Shown in pieces: positions 27,778 through 38,898 of a DNA stretch of 64,000 nucleotides. This stretch comes from Pseudomonas sp. ML96. GTDB taxonomy: Bacteria > Pseudomonadota > Gammaproteobacteria > Pseudomonadales > Pseudomonadaceae. Location of the stretch: NCBI RefSeq assembly GCF_000761545.1, contig NZ_JPMY01000036.1:1-64000 (forward strand), written 5' to 3'. The translations under genes and the position numbers were made by a program. Every line of letters starts with the position of its first letter. Position 1 is the first letter of the stretch. Below the pieces are notes generated by a model. It ran no database searches and was not told where the DNA came from. It was given only the letters and a program-made list of their open reading frames with translations.

Positions 27778-28598
27778 GAACCGACAGCCGCGACCCCGCC
27801 GCCCTGCCCCGCCTGCTACTGACGGTGCTAGCCGTGGCCCTGTTGTGGCCGGGTATCCAGCTCGCCGAGCTGAACCCCGGCGTGCTGCTGCAGGCCGACA
27901 GCCAGAGCGAGATGGGCCGCTTCGTCGCCGCTTTCTGGCCACCAGCGCATAACGCCGACTTCCTCGATCTACTACTGCAGGCCACCCTGCAGACCCTGGC
28001 CATCGCCACCGCCGGCATGGCCCTGGCGCTGCTGGTGGCGATACCGGCAGGACTGGCCGCCAGTCGTGGTCTGTCACTGTCAGCGGCCTCGCGCGGCGGC
28101 CGCCCGAGTGCGCTGGGCCAGGCCCTGCGCTGGCCGGTACGCGGCCTGCTGATCTTCCTGCGCAGCGTGCCGGAGATCGTGTGGGCCCTGCTGTTCGTCC
28201 GCGCCGTCGGCCTCGGCCCCACCGCCGGGGTGCTGGCCATCGCCATCACCTACGCCGGCATGCTCGGCAAGGTCTATGCGGAAATCCTCGAGTCGGTCGA
28301 CCAGCGCCCCATGCACGCCCTGCTGCAAAGCGGCAGCGGCCGCCTGGCCGCCTTCGTCTACGGCCTGCTGCCGAATGCCGCCGCCGAGCTGACCTCCTAC
28401 ACCGTGTACCGCTGGGAATGCGCGATCCGCGCCTCGGTGGTGATGGGCTTCGTCGGTGCCGGTGGCCTGGGCCAGCAGATCGACCTGTCGCTGCGCATGT
28501 TCGCCGGCGGCGAGGTGGCCAGCATGCTGCTGACCTTCCTCCTCCTGGTGTTGCTGGCCGACGCACTGAGCCGCGTACTGCGTGGGAGGCTGGCATGA
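27771..28598 (+). CDS. Phosphonate/phosphite-type ABC importer, permease 1
   Basis: A PhnE-like permease of 275 residues with about six hydrophobic segments and a conserved RSVPEIVWALLFVRAVGLGPTAG core, plus the terminal GFVGAGGLGQQIDLSLRMF motif seen in PhnE proteins. It precedes a second, paralogous permease (ATGA overlap), so the channel is probably a heterodimer. Confidence 0.9.
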   Translation: MLRTDSRDPAALPRLLLTVLAVALLWPGIQLAELNPGVLLQADSQSEMGRFVAAFWPPAHNADFLDLLLQATLQTLAIATAGMALALLVAIPAGLAASRGLSLSAASRGGRPSALGQALRWPVRGLLIFLRSVPEIVWALLFVRAVGLGPTAGVLAIAITYAGMLGKVYAEILESVDQRPMHALLQSGSGRLAAFVYGLLPNAAAELTSYTVYRWECAIRASVVMGFVGAGGLGQQIDLSLRMFAGGEVASMLLTFLLLVLLADALSRVLRGRLA

Positions 28599-29362
28599 AC
28601 AGGCTGGTCAACCTCGCCCTGCTATTGGCGATCCTCGCCGCCGTCGTCGCGTCCTTCAGCTACCTGGGCCTGGACCTGGCCGCACTGGGGCAAGCGGACA
28701 ACCTGGGGCACATGGCCGATTACGCCTCGCGCTTCCTGCAGCCGGACCTGAGCGGCGGGCATCTGCTGGCCATCGGCCGTGGCGCCCTGGAGACCCTGGC
28801 CATGTCGGCCCTCGGCACTCTGCTCGCCGCTGTGCTCGGCCTGCTCCTGGCGCTGCCGGCAGCTAGGCGCTTCGGCGGCCTGGCCCAAGGTCTGGTGCGC
28901 CTGTTGCTCAATGGCCTGCGGGCAATTCCGGAACTGGTGTGGGCAGCGCTGATGGTGCTGGCCGCCGGCCTCGGCCCCAATGCCGGCACCCTGGCCCTGG
29001 CGCTGCACACCGCTGGCGTGCTGGGGCGACTGTTCGCCGAGGCGTTGGAAAACACCCCCACCGCGCCGGCCGAGGCGATCCGCCTGCAAGGCGGCGGCCA
29101 GGTCGCGGCCTTCTGCTACGGCACCCTGCCCAATCTGTGGCCGCAGCTCTTGGCCTACTCGCTGTACCGCTGGGAAAACAACATCCGCATGGCCAGCGTG
29201 CTCGGCTTCGTCGGCGCCGGCGGCCTGGGGCAGATGCTCTACGTCAGCCTCAGCCTGTTCCAGGAGGCACAGGCCAGCACGGTGATCCTGGCCATGCTGG
29301 TGCTGGTGTTCGCCGTGGACGCACTGAGCGGCTGGACGCGTCAGCGCTGGGTGCGCGCCTAG
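28595..29362 (+). CDS. Phosphonate/phosphite-type ABC importer, permease 2
   Basis: A second PhnE-like permease (255 residues), clearly related to permease 1: both have GLGPNAG/GLGPTAG, a YRWE motif and GFVGAGGLGQ. The RAIPELVWAALMVLAAG segment is the likely coupling region. The gene ends with a 4-nt tail-to-tail overlap with the diguanylate cyclase on the other strand, leaving no room for a terminator. Confidence 0.9.
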   Translation: MNRLVNLALLLAILAAVVASFSYLGLDLAALGQADNLGHMADYASRFLQPDLSGGHLLAIGRGALETLAMSALGTLLAAVLGLLLALPAARRFGGLAQGLVRLLLNGLRAIPELVWAALMVLAAGLGPNAGTLALALHTAGVLGRLFAEALENTPTAPAEAIRLQGGGQVAAFCYGTLPNLWPQLLAYSLYRWENNIRMASVLGFVGAGGLGQMLYVSLSLFQEAQASTVILAMLVLVFAVDALSGWTRQRWVRA

Positions 29363-30330
29363 GCCTGGTAGGCGTCCTGCTGGTCGCCACCGCAATGGCC
29401 GTGCAGCAGGCGGTCGCGCCCTTGCTGCTTGGCCTGGTAGAGCAAGCGGTCGACCGCCTCGATAAAGGCCAGCGGCGAGTCGCCGGCCTCGGGAATGATG
29501 GTGCCGACACCCAGGCTGACGGTCACCAGCTGCGCCACGTTGGACTGCTCATGGGCGATCTGCTGCTTGCGCACCAGCTTGCGGCAGCGCTCGGCGATCT
29601 TCTTCGCCGACTCGCCGTCGGTCTCCGGCAGCACCAGCACGAATTCTTCGCCACCGTAGCGCGCCACGCAGTCACGCGGGCGCGCCGCCGCGCCCTGCAG
29701 GGCCTGGCCGATGCGTTTGAGGCAATCGTCGCCCTTGATGTGGCCATAGTGGTCGTTGAACTGCTTGAAGAAGTCGATATCCAGCAGGATCAGCGACAGC
29801 GGCCGGCGCGTGCGCTGGGCGTTGCCCCATTCGATGTCGAGGATCGAGTCGAACATGCGCCGGTTGTTGATGCCGGTCAGGCCGTCCTTGTAGGAGTACT
29901 CCTCCAGCTGCTTCTGCAGGGCCAGCAGCTGCTCCTCGGTCTTCTTGCGCTCGCTGATGTCGAACATGAAGCCGACCAGCGCCTCGGTCTCGCCATTGGC
30001 GTCGCGCATCACGTGTACCACGTCGCGAATCCACACGTAGTCGCCGTCCTTGGTCAGCGCGCGGTAATCGGCCTCATGGTCGATGCCGCTCTGCGACTGG
30101 GCAATGCAGAAGTTGACCACGCGCTCGCGGTCTTCCTCGTGGATGCGCTCGGCCCAGTCGTTGGCGCTGATCCAGCTCTGCTGGGTCCAGCCCAGCAGCG
30201 GCTCGATCTGCGGGCCGATATAGGCGAAGGTCATGGTCTTCCAGTCGATCTTCCAGGGAATCGCCTTGGTCGACTCCAGCAGGGTCTTGTAGACCGCGCT
30301 GTCGCTTACCGCATTGTTCGTGTCACTCAC
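29359..30330 (-). CDS. PAS-GGDEF diguanylate cyclase
   Basis: A 323-residue soluble protein likely to make cyclic di-GMP. The N-terminal PAS/PAC sensor (about residues 15-128, ending FMFDISERKKTEEQ) is linked by a short coiled segment to a GGDEF domain (about 145-310). The active-site motif is GGEEF (226-230), a functional variant, and an inhibitory I-site RPRD (217-220) lies exactly five residues before it, so product feedback is expected. No membrane segments; the sensed signal is unknown. Confidence 0.93.
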   Translation of the reverse strand: MSDTNNAVSDSAVYKTLLESTKAIPWKIDWKTMTFAYIGPQIEPLLGWTQQSWISANDWAERIHEEDRERVVNFCIAQSQSGIDHEADYRALTKDGDYVWIRDVVHVMRDANGETEALVGFMFDISERKKTEEQLLALQKQLEEYSYKDGLTGINNRRMFDSILDIEWGNAQRTRRPLSLILLDIDFFKQFNDHYGHIKGDDCLKRIGQALQGAAARPRDCVARYGGEEFVLVLPETDGESAKKIAERCRKLVRKQQIAHEQSNVAQLVTVSLGVGTIIPEAGDSPLAFIEAVDRLLYQAKQQGRDRLLHGHCGGDQQDAYQA

Positions 30331-30465
30331 CGCAGCTCTCCTGGTTGATCGGCACCGATCCGCCCGCCATACCGCCAGACATGGCCAGATGCGCCATGCC
30401 TTCGCTTATACACAGGCAAATCGAGCAGTAGCAATTGGCTATCCACGCCGCCGACGAAGGGTGGT

Positions 30466-30879
30466 CTAGAAGTCCACCTTGCCGCGCCCGGCCTTGATCG
30501 CGCCGCGCTTGCTCTTGCCTTCCAGGCGGCGCTTCTTCGAGCCCAGGGTGGGCTTGGTCGGGCGCCGTGCCTTCTCGGTCTTGCCGGCGCTGCGGATCAG
30601 CTCGGCCAGGCGTTCCAGAGCATCAGTGCGGTTCTGCTCCTGGGTGCGGTACTGCTGGGCCTTGATGATTACCACGCCGCCCTCGGTGATGCGGCTGTCA
30701 CGCAGCTCCAGCAGGCGTTCCTTGTAGAACGGCGGCAGCGACGAGGCCTGGCTGTCGAAACGCAGGTGCACGGCGCTGGAGACCTTGTTGACGTTCTGTC
30801 CGCCGGCGCCCTGGGCGCGGATGGCGGTCAGCTCGACCTCATCATCAGGCAGGTGGACGGAGTTGGAGATCACCAGCAT
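30466..30879 (-). CDS. arfB: Alternative ribosome-rescue factor ArfB
   Basis: ArfB (YaeJ) hydrolyses peptidyl-tRNA on ribosomes stalled at the ends of broken mRNAs. The 137-residue protein has the release-factor GGQ motif at residues 26-28 (AQGAGGQNVNK) and a basic C-terminal tail (KSKRGAIKAGRGKVDF) that in relatives enters the mRNA channel. The start MLVISNSVHLPDDEV was chosen on family similarity although the frame is open well upstream. Confidence 0.95.
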   Translation of the reverse strand: MLVISNSVHLPDDEVELTAIRAQGAGGQNVNKVSSAVHLRFDSQASSLPPFYKERLLELRDSRITEGGVVIIKAQQYRTQEQNRTDALERLAELIRSAGKTEKARRPTKPTLGSKKRRLEGKSKRGAIKAGRGKVDF

Positions 30880-30949
30880 TGCGGGGGCCAGAAACGGCTG
30901 AGGGGCGCTCAGGATAACTCGGCGCCCCGCCATTGCCGACCACGAATGC

Positions 30950-31378
30950 TTACAGCCAGCGGAAATCCTCGGTGCGCACAGCGGCTTCCATGGCGGCCTT
31001 GAGCCCAGGCGGCGGCGCAGTGACCTTGCGCGTCTCCAGGCTGAACCAGGCGGCGCTGGTGACCACCCGCGCGCACAACTCGCCCTTGGGGTTGAGCACC
31101 TCGTTGACCATGGTGAACTTGGCGCCATCCTCGCTCAGCGCAGCGACCTTCATGCCCACGCTGAAGTGCTGCAGCAGGCGTAGCTCCTTGCGATACTCGA
31201 CGCGATCCTCGAACACCACCGGGCCCATGCGGGCCTCGGCGAAGGCCTGCGGAGTGAAGCCCGCCTCGGCCAGAAACAGGAAGCGCGCCTGGGCGGCGTA
31301 GTCCAGGTAGCGGGAGTTCTTCAGGTGGGCGTTGGAATCCAGGTCGGCCCAGGTCACCTGGAAATCGAAAGCGGTCAT
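30950..31378 (-). CDS. Hotdog-fold acyl-CoA thioesterase
   Basis: A 142-residue single-domain hotdog protein of the 4-hydroxybenzoyl-CoA thioesterase type. The motif DLDSNAHLKNSRYLDYAAQAR contains the catalytic Asp region of the family. Start MTAFDFQVTWADLD chosen; the frame is open upstream into the neighbour's promoter. It is divergent from the GlxA-like regulator. The acyl substrate is unknown. Confidence 0.85.
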   Translation of the reverse strand: MTAFDFQVTWADLDSNAHLKNSRYLDYAAQARFLFLAEAGFTPQAFAEARMGPVVFEDRVEYRKELRLLQHFSVGMKVAALSEDGAKFTMVNEVLNPKGELCARVVTSAAWFSLETRKVTAPPPGLKAAMEAAVRTEDFRWL

Positions 31379-31442
31379 GGTGGCGCTCCTCATGGTTGGT
31401 AAGTCCATGCTAGAAGCGCCGCCATTCATGCGTGAGGGGCAA

Positions 31443-32447
31443 ATGGGACATACAAACGGGGCAAACGGGACATCGGCGGTGCGCACCGCCATCCTCTGCC
31501 TGGACAACACCCTGGCCAGCACGGTGTTCGGCCCGCTGGACATCCTCAGCCAGGCTGGCCAGCTGTGGAATGCCCTGTGCCGGCGCAACCCGGAGCCGAC
31601 CTTCGACGTGCAGCTGGTGTCGCTGGACGGCGCCCCCGTGCGCAGCCTCAACGGCCCGCCGATCGTGGTGCAGGGCGCGCTGGCCGATGGCGACTGGCAG
31701 CTGGTACTGCTTTCCGCCGCCCATGTGGCGCCCTCGTCCGCCGACAACAGCGCGCTGTCCGCTGCCCTGCGCGAGCAGCATCAGCGCGGCGCGGTGCTGG
31801 CGAGCATCTGCACCGGCGCCTTCGCTCTGGCCGAGGCCGGCCTACTGGATGGCCGCGAGGCCACCACCCACTGGGGTTTCGTCGAGCTGTTCCGCCGGCG
31901 CTTTCCGCAGGTGCTGCTGCAGCCGGAGCAGCTGGTGACCCACAGCGAGCGGCTGTTCTGCTCCGGCGGTTTCCATGCCTACCAGGACCTGTGTCTGCGC
32001 CTGATCGAGCACTTCTGCGACTTCGAGCGTGCCGAGCAGACCGCCCGCGCCCTGGTGCTGCAGGGCGAGCGCCCATCGCAGCTGCCGTACAAGCGCTTCG
32101 ACCTGCACAAGCAGCATCAGGACGCGGCGATCCGCCGGGTGCAGGAACATATCGAGGCGCACTACGCGCAGGCGCTGGGCAATGCCGAACTGGCCGCCCT
32201 CGCCCACCTCAGCGAGCGCCAGTTCAAGCGGCGCTTCCAGGCTGCCGTGGGTGAAACCGCGCCGCAGTACCTGCAGCGGGTGCGGGTGGAGATGGCCAAG
32301 CAGGAGCTGCGCAGCTCCCGCGAGCCAGTGGAGCGGATTGCAGGCCAGGTCGGCTACAGCGACGCGGCCTTCTTCCGCCAGGTATTCCGCCGCCACACCG
32401 GGCTGATCCCGCAGGACTACCGGCGCAAGATGCAGCGCAGCGCCTGA
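31443..32447 (+). CDS. GlxA-like AraC-family regulator with DJ-1/PfpI domain
   Basis: A 334-residue transcription factor. An N-terminal DJ-1/PfpI-like domain (about residues 15-185, with ASICTGAFALAEAGLLDGR around the nucleophile-elbow cysteine) precedes an AraC double helix-turn-helix (about 225-325: GNAELAALAHLSERQFKRRF and VERIAGQVGYSDAAFFRQVF). The ATG at 31443 is preceded by GAGGGGC; earlier in-frame ATGs exist at 31408 and 31428. It is divergent from the thioesterase gene, which it may regulate. The ligand is unknown. Confidence 0.87.
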   Translation: MGHTNGANGTSAVRTAILCLDNTLASTVFGPLDILSQAGQLWNALCRRNPEPTFDVQLVSLDGAPVRSLNGPPIVVQGALADGDWQLVLLSAAHVAPSSADNSALSAALREQHQRGAVLASICTGAFALAEAGLLDGREATTHWGFVELFRRRFPQVLLQPEQLVTHSERLFCSGGFHAYQDLCLRLIEHFCDFERAEQTARALVLQGERPSQLPYKRFDLHKQHQDAAIRRVQEHIEAHYAQALGNAELAALAHLSERQFKRRFQAAVGETAPQYLQRVRVEMAKQELRSSREPVERIAGQVGYSDAAFFRQVFRRHTGLIPQDYRRKMQRSA

Positions 32448-32474
32448 GCGATCAGCCGTGATCGTGGACTCTGA

Positions 32475-32894
32475 TCAGGACGGCTGGCAGTCGCCGGAGA
32501 AGTTGATCATCCACGGCACGCCGAAGCGATCGGTGAGCATGGCGAAGCCCTCGGCCCAGAAGGTCTTCTGCAACTCCATCTGCACCGAACCTTGAGCCGC
32601 CAGCTCGCGATAAAGGCGCTCGGCATGCGCCATGTCGTCGGCCTGGATCGACATATGGCAACCCTTGACCCCGTCGTAGGGATCGCCGGGCATGGTGTCC
32701 GAACCCATCAGCAACTGGCCGCCGACATTCAGGCCGGCGTGCATGGTGCGGTCGCGGTGCTCGGCGGGTAGCTCGCCGCAGTCCGGGTTGTCACCGAAGG
32801 GCAGCACCATCAGCTCACCGCCGAACACCTGCTGGTAGAAGCGGAAGGCCTCGGCGCACTGGCCGTCGAAGATCAGGTAGGCATGGATGTTCAT
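32475..32894 (-). CDS. VOC-superfamily (PhnB/glyoxalase-like) protein
   Basis: A 139-residue VOC protein starting MNIHAYLIFDGQCAEAFRFYQQVFGGEL, with features of the PhnB-like group (GSDTMPGDPYDG, FWAEGFAMLTDRFGVPWMIN). Such proteins often follow YCII/DGPF-domain genes, as here, where the two are 10 nt apart. Function is unknown; a metal-dependent lyase or resistance role is only possible. Confidence 0.85.
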   Translation of the reverse strand: MNIHAYLIFDGQCAEAFRFYQQVFGGELMVLPFGDNPDCGELPAEHRDRTMHAGLNVGGQLLMGSDTMPGDPYDGVKGCHMSIQADDMAHAERLYRELAAQGSVQMELQKTFWAEGFAMLTDRFGVPWMINFSGDCQPS

Positions 32895-32904
32895 CGCGCA
32901 TTCC

Positions 32905-33330
32905 TCACTGTTCGCTGGCGATCTGCGCGCGCAGGCGTTCTTCCTGCTCGCGCAGCTCGGGGGTGAACTCAGCGCCAAAGTCCTCAGCTTCGAAGATCTG
33001 GCGGATCTCGATCTCCGAGTCGCCCGGCATCGGGTTGGGGCAACGCTTGACCCACTCGATGCACTCGGCTAGCGAGGCCACTTCCCACAGCCAGAAGCCG
33101 GCGATCAACTCCTTGGTCTCGGCGAACGGGCCGTCGATCACGCTGCGGTTGGCACCGGAGAAGCGTACCCGCGCGCCGCGGCTGCTCGGATGCAGGCCTT
33201 CGCCGGCCTTCATCACGCCGGCCGCGACCAGCTCCTCGTTGTATTGGCCCATGGCCGCCAGCAGCTCCTCGCTGGGCATGACACCGGCTTCCGAATCGGC
33301 AGTGGCCTTGACTATCACCATGAAACGCAT
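32905..33330 (-). CDS. YCII-related (DGPF domain) protein
   Basis: A 141-residue protein beginning MRFMVIVKATADSEAG with the hallmark DGPFAETKELIAGFWLWE. Members of this family are often encoded with VOC proteins and an ECF sigma factor; no sigma factor is in this window. It probably forms an operon with the downstream VOC gene. Enzymatic role unknown. Confidence 0.88.
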   Translation of the reverse strand: MRFMVIVKATADSEAGVMPSEELLAAMGQYNEELVAAGVMKAGEGLHPSSRGARVRFSGANRSVIDGPFAETKELIAGFWLWEVASLAECIEWVKRCPNPMPGDSEIEIRQIFEAEDFGAEFTPELREQEERLRAQIASEQ

Positions 33331-33457
33331 CGTCCTTCTCCTTGTCTTGGCGGGTACGCCAGGTGGCGCCCCAAGCTTGGTTGATGAACCCTGACAGAGG
33401 GTTCTGTCCCTTAGTCGTGCGGCGTTTCGGCAATTCGACAGGTCACCGAAAAAATTT

Positions 33458-34167
33458 TCAGGGGCTCCAGTGCAACTGCAGCGGCGCCTTGAGCAACGCG
33501 CGGATCGGCAGCTCGTGGGCCTCCCCCGGCCGCAACGCGCGGGCCAGGGTCTCCAGCTTAGCCGGCCCCTGGATCGCCAGCAGGCTCAGGCGCGCGCCGG
33601 CCAGCAGCGGCAGGGTCAGGCTCAGGCGCTCATGCGGCGCAGCAGGCGCCTGCATCGGCAGCACCGCATGCGGGCAGTCCGCGCGCAGTGCTTCATCCAG
33701 CAGAGGGCTGTGCGGGAACAGCGAAGCGGTGTGGCCATCGTCGCCCATGCCCAGCACCAGCACGTCGATGGGCGGCAGCCCGGCGATCACCTGATCGGCC
33801 AGCCGTGCGGCCTCTTCAAGATTCGGCGCCGGGTGGCACAGGCCGACCATGCTGGCCTCGGCCGCCGCGCCCTGCAGCAGGTGACGGCGCACCAGCGCCT
33901 CGTTGCTGTTGGCATCCTCGAGTGGCACCCAGCGCTCGTCGGCCAGACCGACCTGCACCTGCTTCCATGGCAGTTGCTCCCGCGCCAGACGCTCGAAGAA
34001 AGCCACCGGGCTACGCCCGCCGGAGACCACCAGCAACGCCCGCCCGCGCTCGTCGATTGCCAGCCGCAGAGCCTCGGCCACCCGCAGCGCCAGGCCCTCG
34101 GCCAGCTGCGTTGCGGCCTCGTACTGATAGCCGGTCACACCGAGCGGCATCTGCAGCGAGGCGAGAG

Positions 34168-34171
<4 letters not shown>
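33458..34171 (-). CDS. pgl: 6-phosphogluconolactonase
   Basis: Pgl hydrolyses 6-phosphogluconolactone to 6-phosphogluconate, the substrate of Edd. The 237-residue protein shows family blocks VVSGGRSPVAFFERL, GLADERWVP and LVLGMGDDGHTASLFPHSP. Its start overlaps the edd stop (ATGA). In P. aeruginosa pgl lies with zwf and eda instead, so the pairing here is a different arrangement. Confidence 0.95.
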
Positions 34172-35991
<1,820 letters not shown>

Positions 35992-36130
35992 GAAATCGGC
36001 TCCTCAGGCTTTGCTATTGCGACACTGTAACCCCGCGCGCGGTTGAAATCTTTCGTCGGAATTTCCCGACTGCCGCCGCGCGCCCACCAGCGCTAACGTA
36101 GCTGCCTGATTTTGCCTCGCGAGACACACG

Positions 36131-37174
36131 ATGGATTCGCTTACCCAGGCGGTACTCGGCGCCAGCATCCAGGGCGCCCTGCTCGGCCGCTGGCAAGGCC
36201 GCCGCGCCCTGCTTTACGGCGCCATGCTCGGCACCCTGCCCGACCTCGACGTGATCATCGACTACGGCGACGCCGTGGCCGACATGACCTACCACCGCGG
36301 CTTCAGCCACTCGCTGCTGGTGCTCAGCCTGCTGGCCGTGGCGATCACCCTGCTGGCGCGCTGGCTGCGGCCCAACCCGGCCTATTCGACGCGACGATTG
36401 TTCTTCGCTGTCTGGCTGGCGTTGATCACCCATCCGCTGCTCGATGCCTTCACCAGCTACGGCACCCAGCTGTTCTGGCCGCTGCAGACGCCGCCGATCG
36501 CCTGGTCGTCGATCTTCATCATCGACCCGCTGTACACCGTGCCGCTGCTGGTGGCGGTGGTGGTCGGCCTGGTTCGCGGCCTGCGCGATAAACCGCAGTG
36601 GCTGGCGATCACCGCGCTGTGCCTGTCCAGCGTCTATCTGGCCAGCACTCTGGCCGGCAAGTGGATGGCCGAGCAGCGCGTGCAGGACGTGCTGGCCGAG
36701 CGCGGCATCCAGGCCGACACCCTGTTCAGCACGCCGACGCCGCTCAACAGCCTGCTGTGGCGGGTCACGGTGATCGATGGCAAGGATTACCACGAGGCGC
36801 TGGTCGGCTGGTTCGATGACCAGCCGCCACGCCTGGAGCGCATCCCGCGCGGTAGCGAGCTGGCCGAGGTGCTGCGCGACTCGCCGCAGCACCAGCGCCT
36901 GCAGTGGTTCACCCACGGCGTGCTGCGCTACGACCAGATCGGCGACGAACTGATCGTCACCGACCTGCGCCTGGGCATGACCGGCTTCCACCCGTTCCGC
37001 TTCGTCATGGCCGAGCGGCAGGACGGGCGCTGGCAGGTCTCGCCCTGGGTCGAGCGCCTGCCCTTCAGCCGCGGCAGCCCGGAACACATGCTGGTGCTCT
37101 GGCAGCGCATCTGGAACCCGCACCAGCCGGTGCAGCTGCTGGCCTGGGCCAAGGCCCTGCAGGACAAGCCCTGA
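36131..37174 (+). CDS. Membrane-bound metal-dependent hydrolase (YdjM/YbcI family)
   Basis: A 347-residue inner-membrane protein. Histidines likely to bind metal occur in HRGFSHSLLV and THPLLDAFTSYGTQLF, and DLDVIIDYGD is also conserved. Four or five hydrophobic segments lie in the first ~200 residues, then a soluble C-terminal domain of about 150 residues. Members are sometimes described as LexA-regulated; no LexA box is evident here. Substrate unknown. Confidence 0.85.
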   Translation: MDSLTQAVLGASIQGALLGRWQGRRALLYGAMLGTLPDLDVIIDYGDAVADMTYHRGFSHSLLVLSLLAVAITLLARWLRPNPAYSTRRLFFAVWLALITHPLLDAFTSYGTQLFWPLQTPPIAWSSIFIIDPLYTVPLLVAVVVGLVRGLRDKPQWLAITALCLSSVYLASTLAGKWMAEQRVQDVLAERGIQADTLFSTPTPLNSLLWRVTVIDGKDYHEALVGWFDDQPPRLERIPRGSELAEVLRDSPQHQRLQWFTHGVLRYDQIGDELIVTDLRLGMTGFHPFRFVMAERQDGRWQVSPWVERLPFSRGSPEHMLVLWQRIWNPHQPVQLLAWAKALQDKP

Positions 37175-37235
37175 CTCACCCCTGCCGCCTCTGGACTAGG
37201 CTTGACGAACAGTCGACCGAGACAGAGGCAGCAGC

Positions 37236-38843
37236 ATGAATATCCGCCAGAAAATGATCGCCTGCGGCGCCATCAGCGTGGTCGCCGCCGCCCTGCTCGG
37301 CGGCGTGGGCTACTGGGGCCAGGTGCGCCTGGCCGAGGTGCTGGTCAGCAGCGAGCTGAGCGTCACCGCCCTGCGCAACCACCTGGAGGGCGACATGATG
37401 CACGACGCCCTGCGCGCCGACGTGCTGGCCGCCTTCTACGCGCCGCCGGGCGACACGGCCGCCGCCGAGCAGGTGCGCAGCGATCTGCGCGAGCACAGCC
37501 AGTGGTTCCAGCGCACCATGGCTGCCAATGCCGAGCTGCCGCTGAGCACGGACATCCGCAACGCCATCGGCCAGTCGCAACCGGCGCTCAACGCCTACAT
37601 CGCCCAGGCCGAGCGCATCGTCGATCTGGCCTTGAGCGACCCAACCACGGCGCGCGCCGAAATGCCGGCCTTCGTCAGCAGCTTCGAGGAGTTGGAAGCC
37701 AAGAACGAGGCACTCAGCGAGCTGATCGAACAGCAGGCCACTCAGGTTCGCGAGGACAGCGAGCAGACCACCCAGCACGCCGCCTGGCTGCTGATCGGCG
37801 GCATCCTGCTGGTCTGCCTGCTATTGGGCCTGGTCACCAGCCACCTGATGTCCAGCGTGCTGCGCCCGCTGGGCAAGACCATCGCCGTGGCCCGCGCGAT
37901 CGCCCAGGGCAACCTGCGCAGCACCATCCAGATCGACAGCAACGACGAAGCCGGCCAGTTGCAGCAGTCGCTGGCCGACATGCAGAACAACCTGCGGCAG
38001 ATGATCGACACCATCCGCAGCGAGAGCGAACTGCTGCAGAGCACCGCGCAGCAGCTCAGTGGCGCCTCGCAGAGCATCGTGCACAGCGCCCGCGAGGAGT
38101 CGGACAACGCCACCAGCATGGCCGCAGCCATGGAGCAGATGATCCACAACATCGCGCAGATCGCCGATCACGCGCGCAACGCTCAGGGCATTTCCTCGCA
38201 GTCCGAGCACCTGGCCAGCAACGGCGGCCAGGTGATCCTCGGCGTGGTCGACGGCATGAACCGCATCGCCGAGGCAGTCAACGAGTCGTCCACCACCATC
38301 ACCGCGCTGGGCCAATCCTCCGAGGAGATTCATTCGATCATCCAGGTGATCAACAGCATCGCCGAGCAGACCAACCTGCTCGCGCTCAACGCCGCCATCG
38401 AAGCGGCGCGGGCTGGCGAGGCCGGGCGCGGCTTCGCCGTGGTGGCCGACGAGGTGCGCAACCTGGCCTCGCGCACCGCGCAGTCGACCCAGGAGATCAG
38501 CGCCATGATCGAACGCATCCGCAGCAGCACAGCGCAGGCGGTGAGCAGCATGCAGGCTGGAGTGGCGCGGGTCAGCGACGGCGTCACGCTGGCACGCCAG
38601 GCTGGCGACTCGATCAACGAGATTCGCGGCGGCGCGCACCGTGCGGCCGAGGTGGTGGAGGAGATTTCCCACACCATCGGCGAGCAGAGCAAGGCCAGCA
38701 GCGAGGTGGCCCAACGCGTCGAGCAGATCGCCCGCATGTCGCAGCAGAACAGCCAGACCGTGGACGAGCTGGCAGCCGCCGCGCAGCACCTAGATCGGGT
38801 TGCGCGCAATATGCAGAGCTCGGTGCTGCAGTTCCAGACCTGA
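37236..38843 (+). CDS. Methyl-accepting chemotaxis protein
   Basis: A 535-residue chemoreceptor. TM1 is at about residues 10-30, followed by a ~150-residue periplasmic four-helix-like sensor domain, TM2 at about 185-210, a HAMP domain, and a cytoplasmic signalling domain with the hairpin tip IAEQTNLLALNAAIEAARAGEAGRGFAVVADEVR (given in part: EQTNLLALNAAIEAARAGE). It ends without the CheR-binding pentapeptide seen in some receptors. Ligand unknown. A bidirectional terminator follows. Confidence 0.95.
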   Translation: MNIRQKMIACGAISVVAAALLGGVGYWGQVRLAEVLVSSELSVTALRNHLEGDMMHDALRADVLAAFYAPPGDTAAAEQVRSDLREHSQWFQRTMAANAELPLSTDIRNAIGQSQPALNAYIAQAERIVDLALSDPTTARAEMPAFVSSFEELEAKNEALSELIEQQATQVREDSEQTTQHAAWLLIGGILLVCLLLGLVTSHLMSSVLRPLGKTIAVARAIAQGNLRSTIQIDSNDEAGQLQQSLADMQNNLRQMIDTIRSESELLQSTAQQLSGASQSIVHSAREESDNATSMAAAMEQMIHNIAQIADHARNAQGISSQSEHLASNGGQVILGVVDGMNRIAEAVNESSTTITALGQSSEEIHSIIQVINSIAEQTNLLALNAAIEAARAGEAGRGFAVVADEVRNLASRTAQSTQEISAMIERIRSSTAQAVSSMQAGVARVSDGVTLARQAGDSINEIRGGAHRAAEVVEEISHTIGEQSKASSEVAQRVEQIARMSQQNSQTVDELAAAAQHLDRVARNMQSSVLQFQT

Positions 38844-38857
38844 AGTGGACAGACAGA

Positions 38858-38885
38858 AAAAAGCCCGGCCTAGGCCGGGCTTTTT
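38858..38885. terminator. Bidirectional terminator between the chemoreceptor and aroP
   Basis: AAAAAGCCCGGCC and GGCCGGGCTTTTT pair perfectly over 13 bp with a 2-nt TA centre. It serves the convergent chemoreceptor and permease genes. Confidence 0.92.
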
Positions 38886-38898
38886 CATGCAGCCAGTA

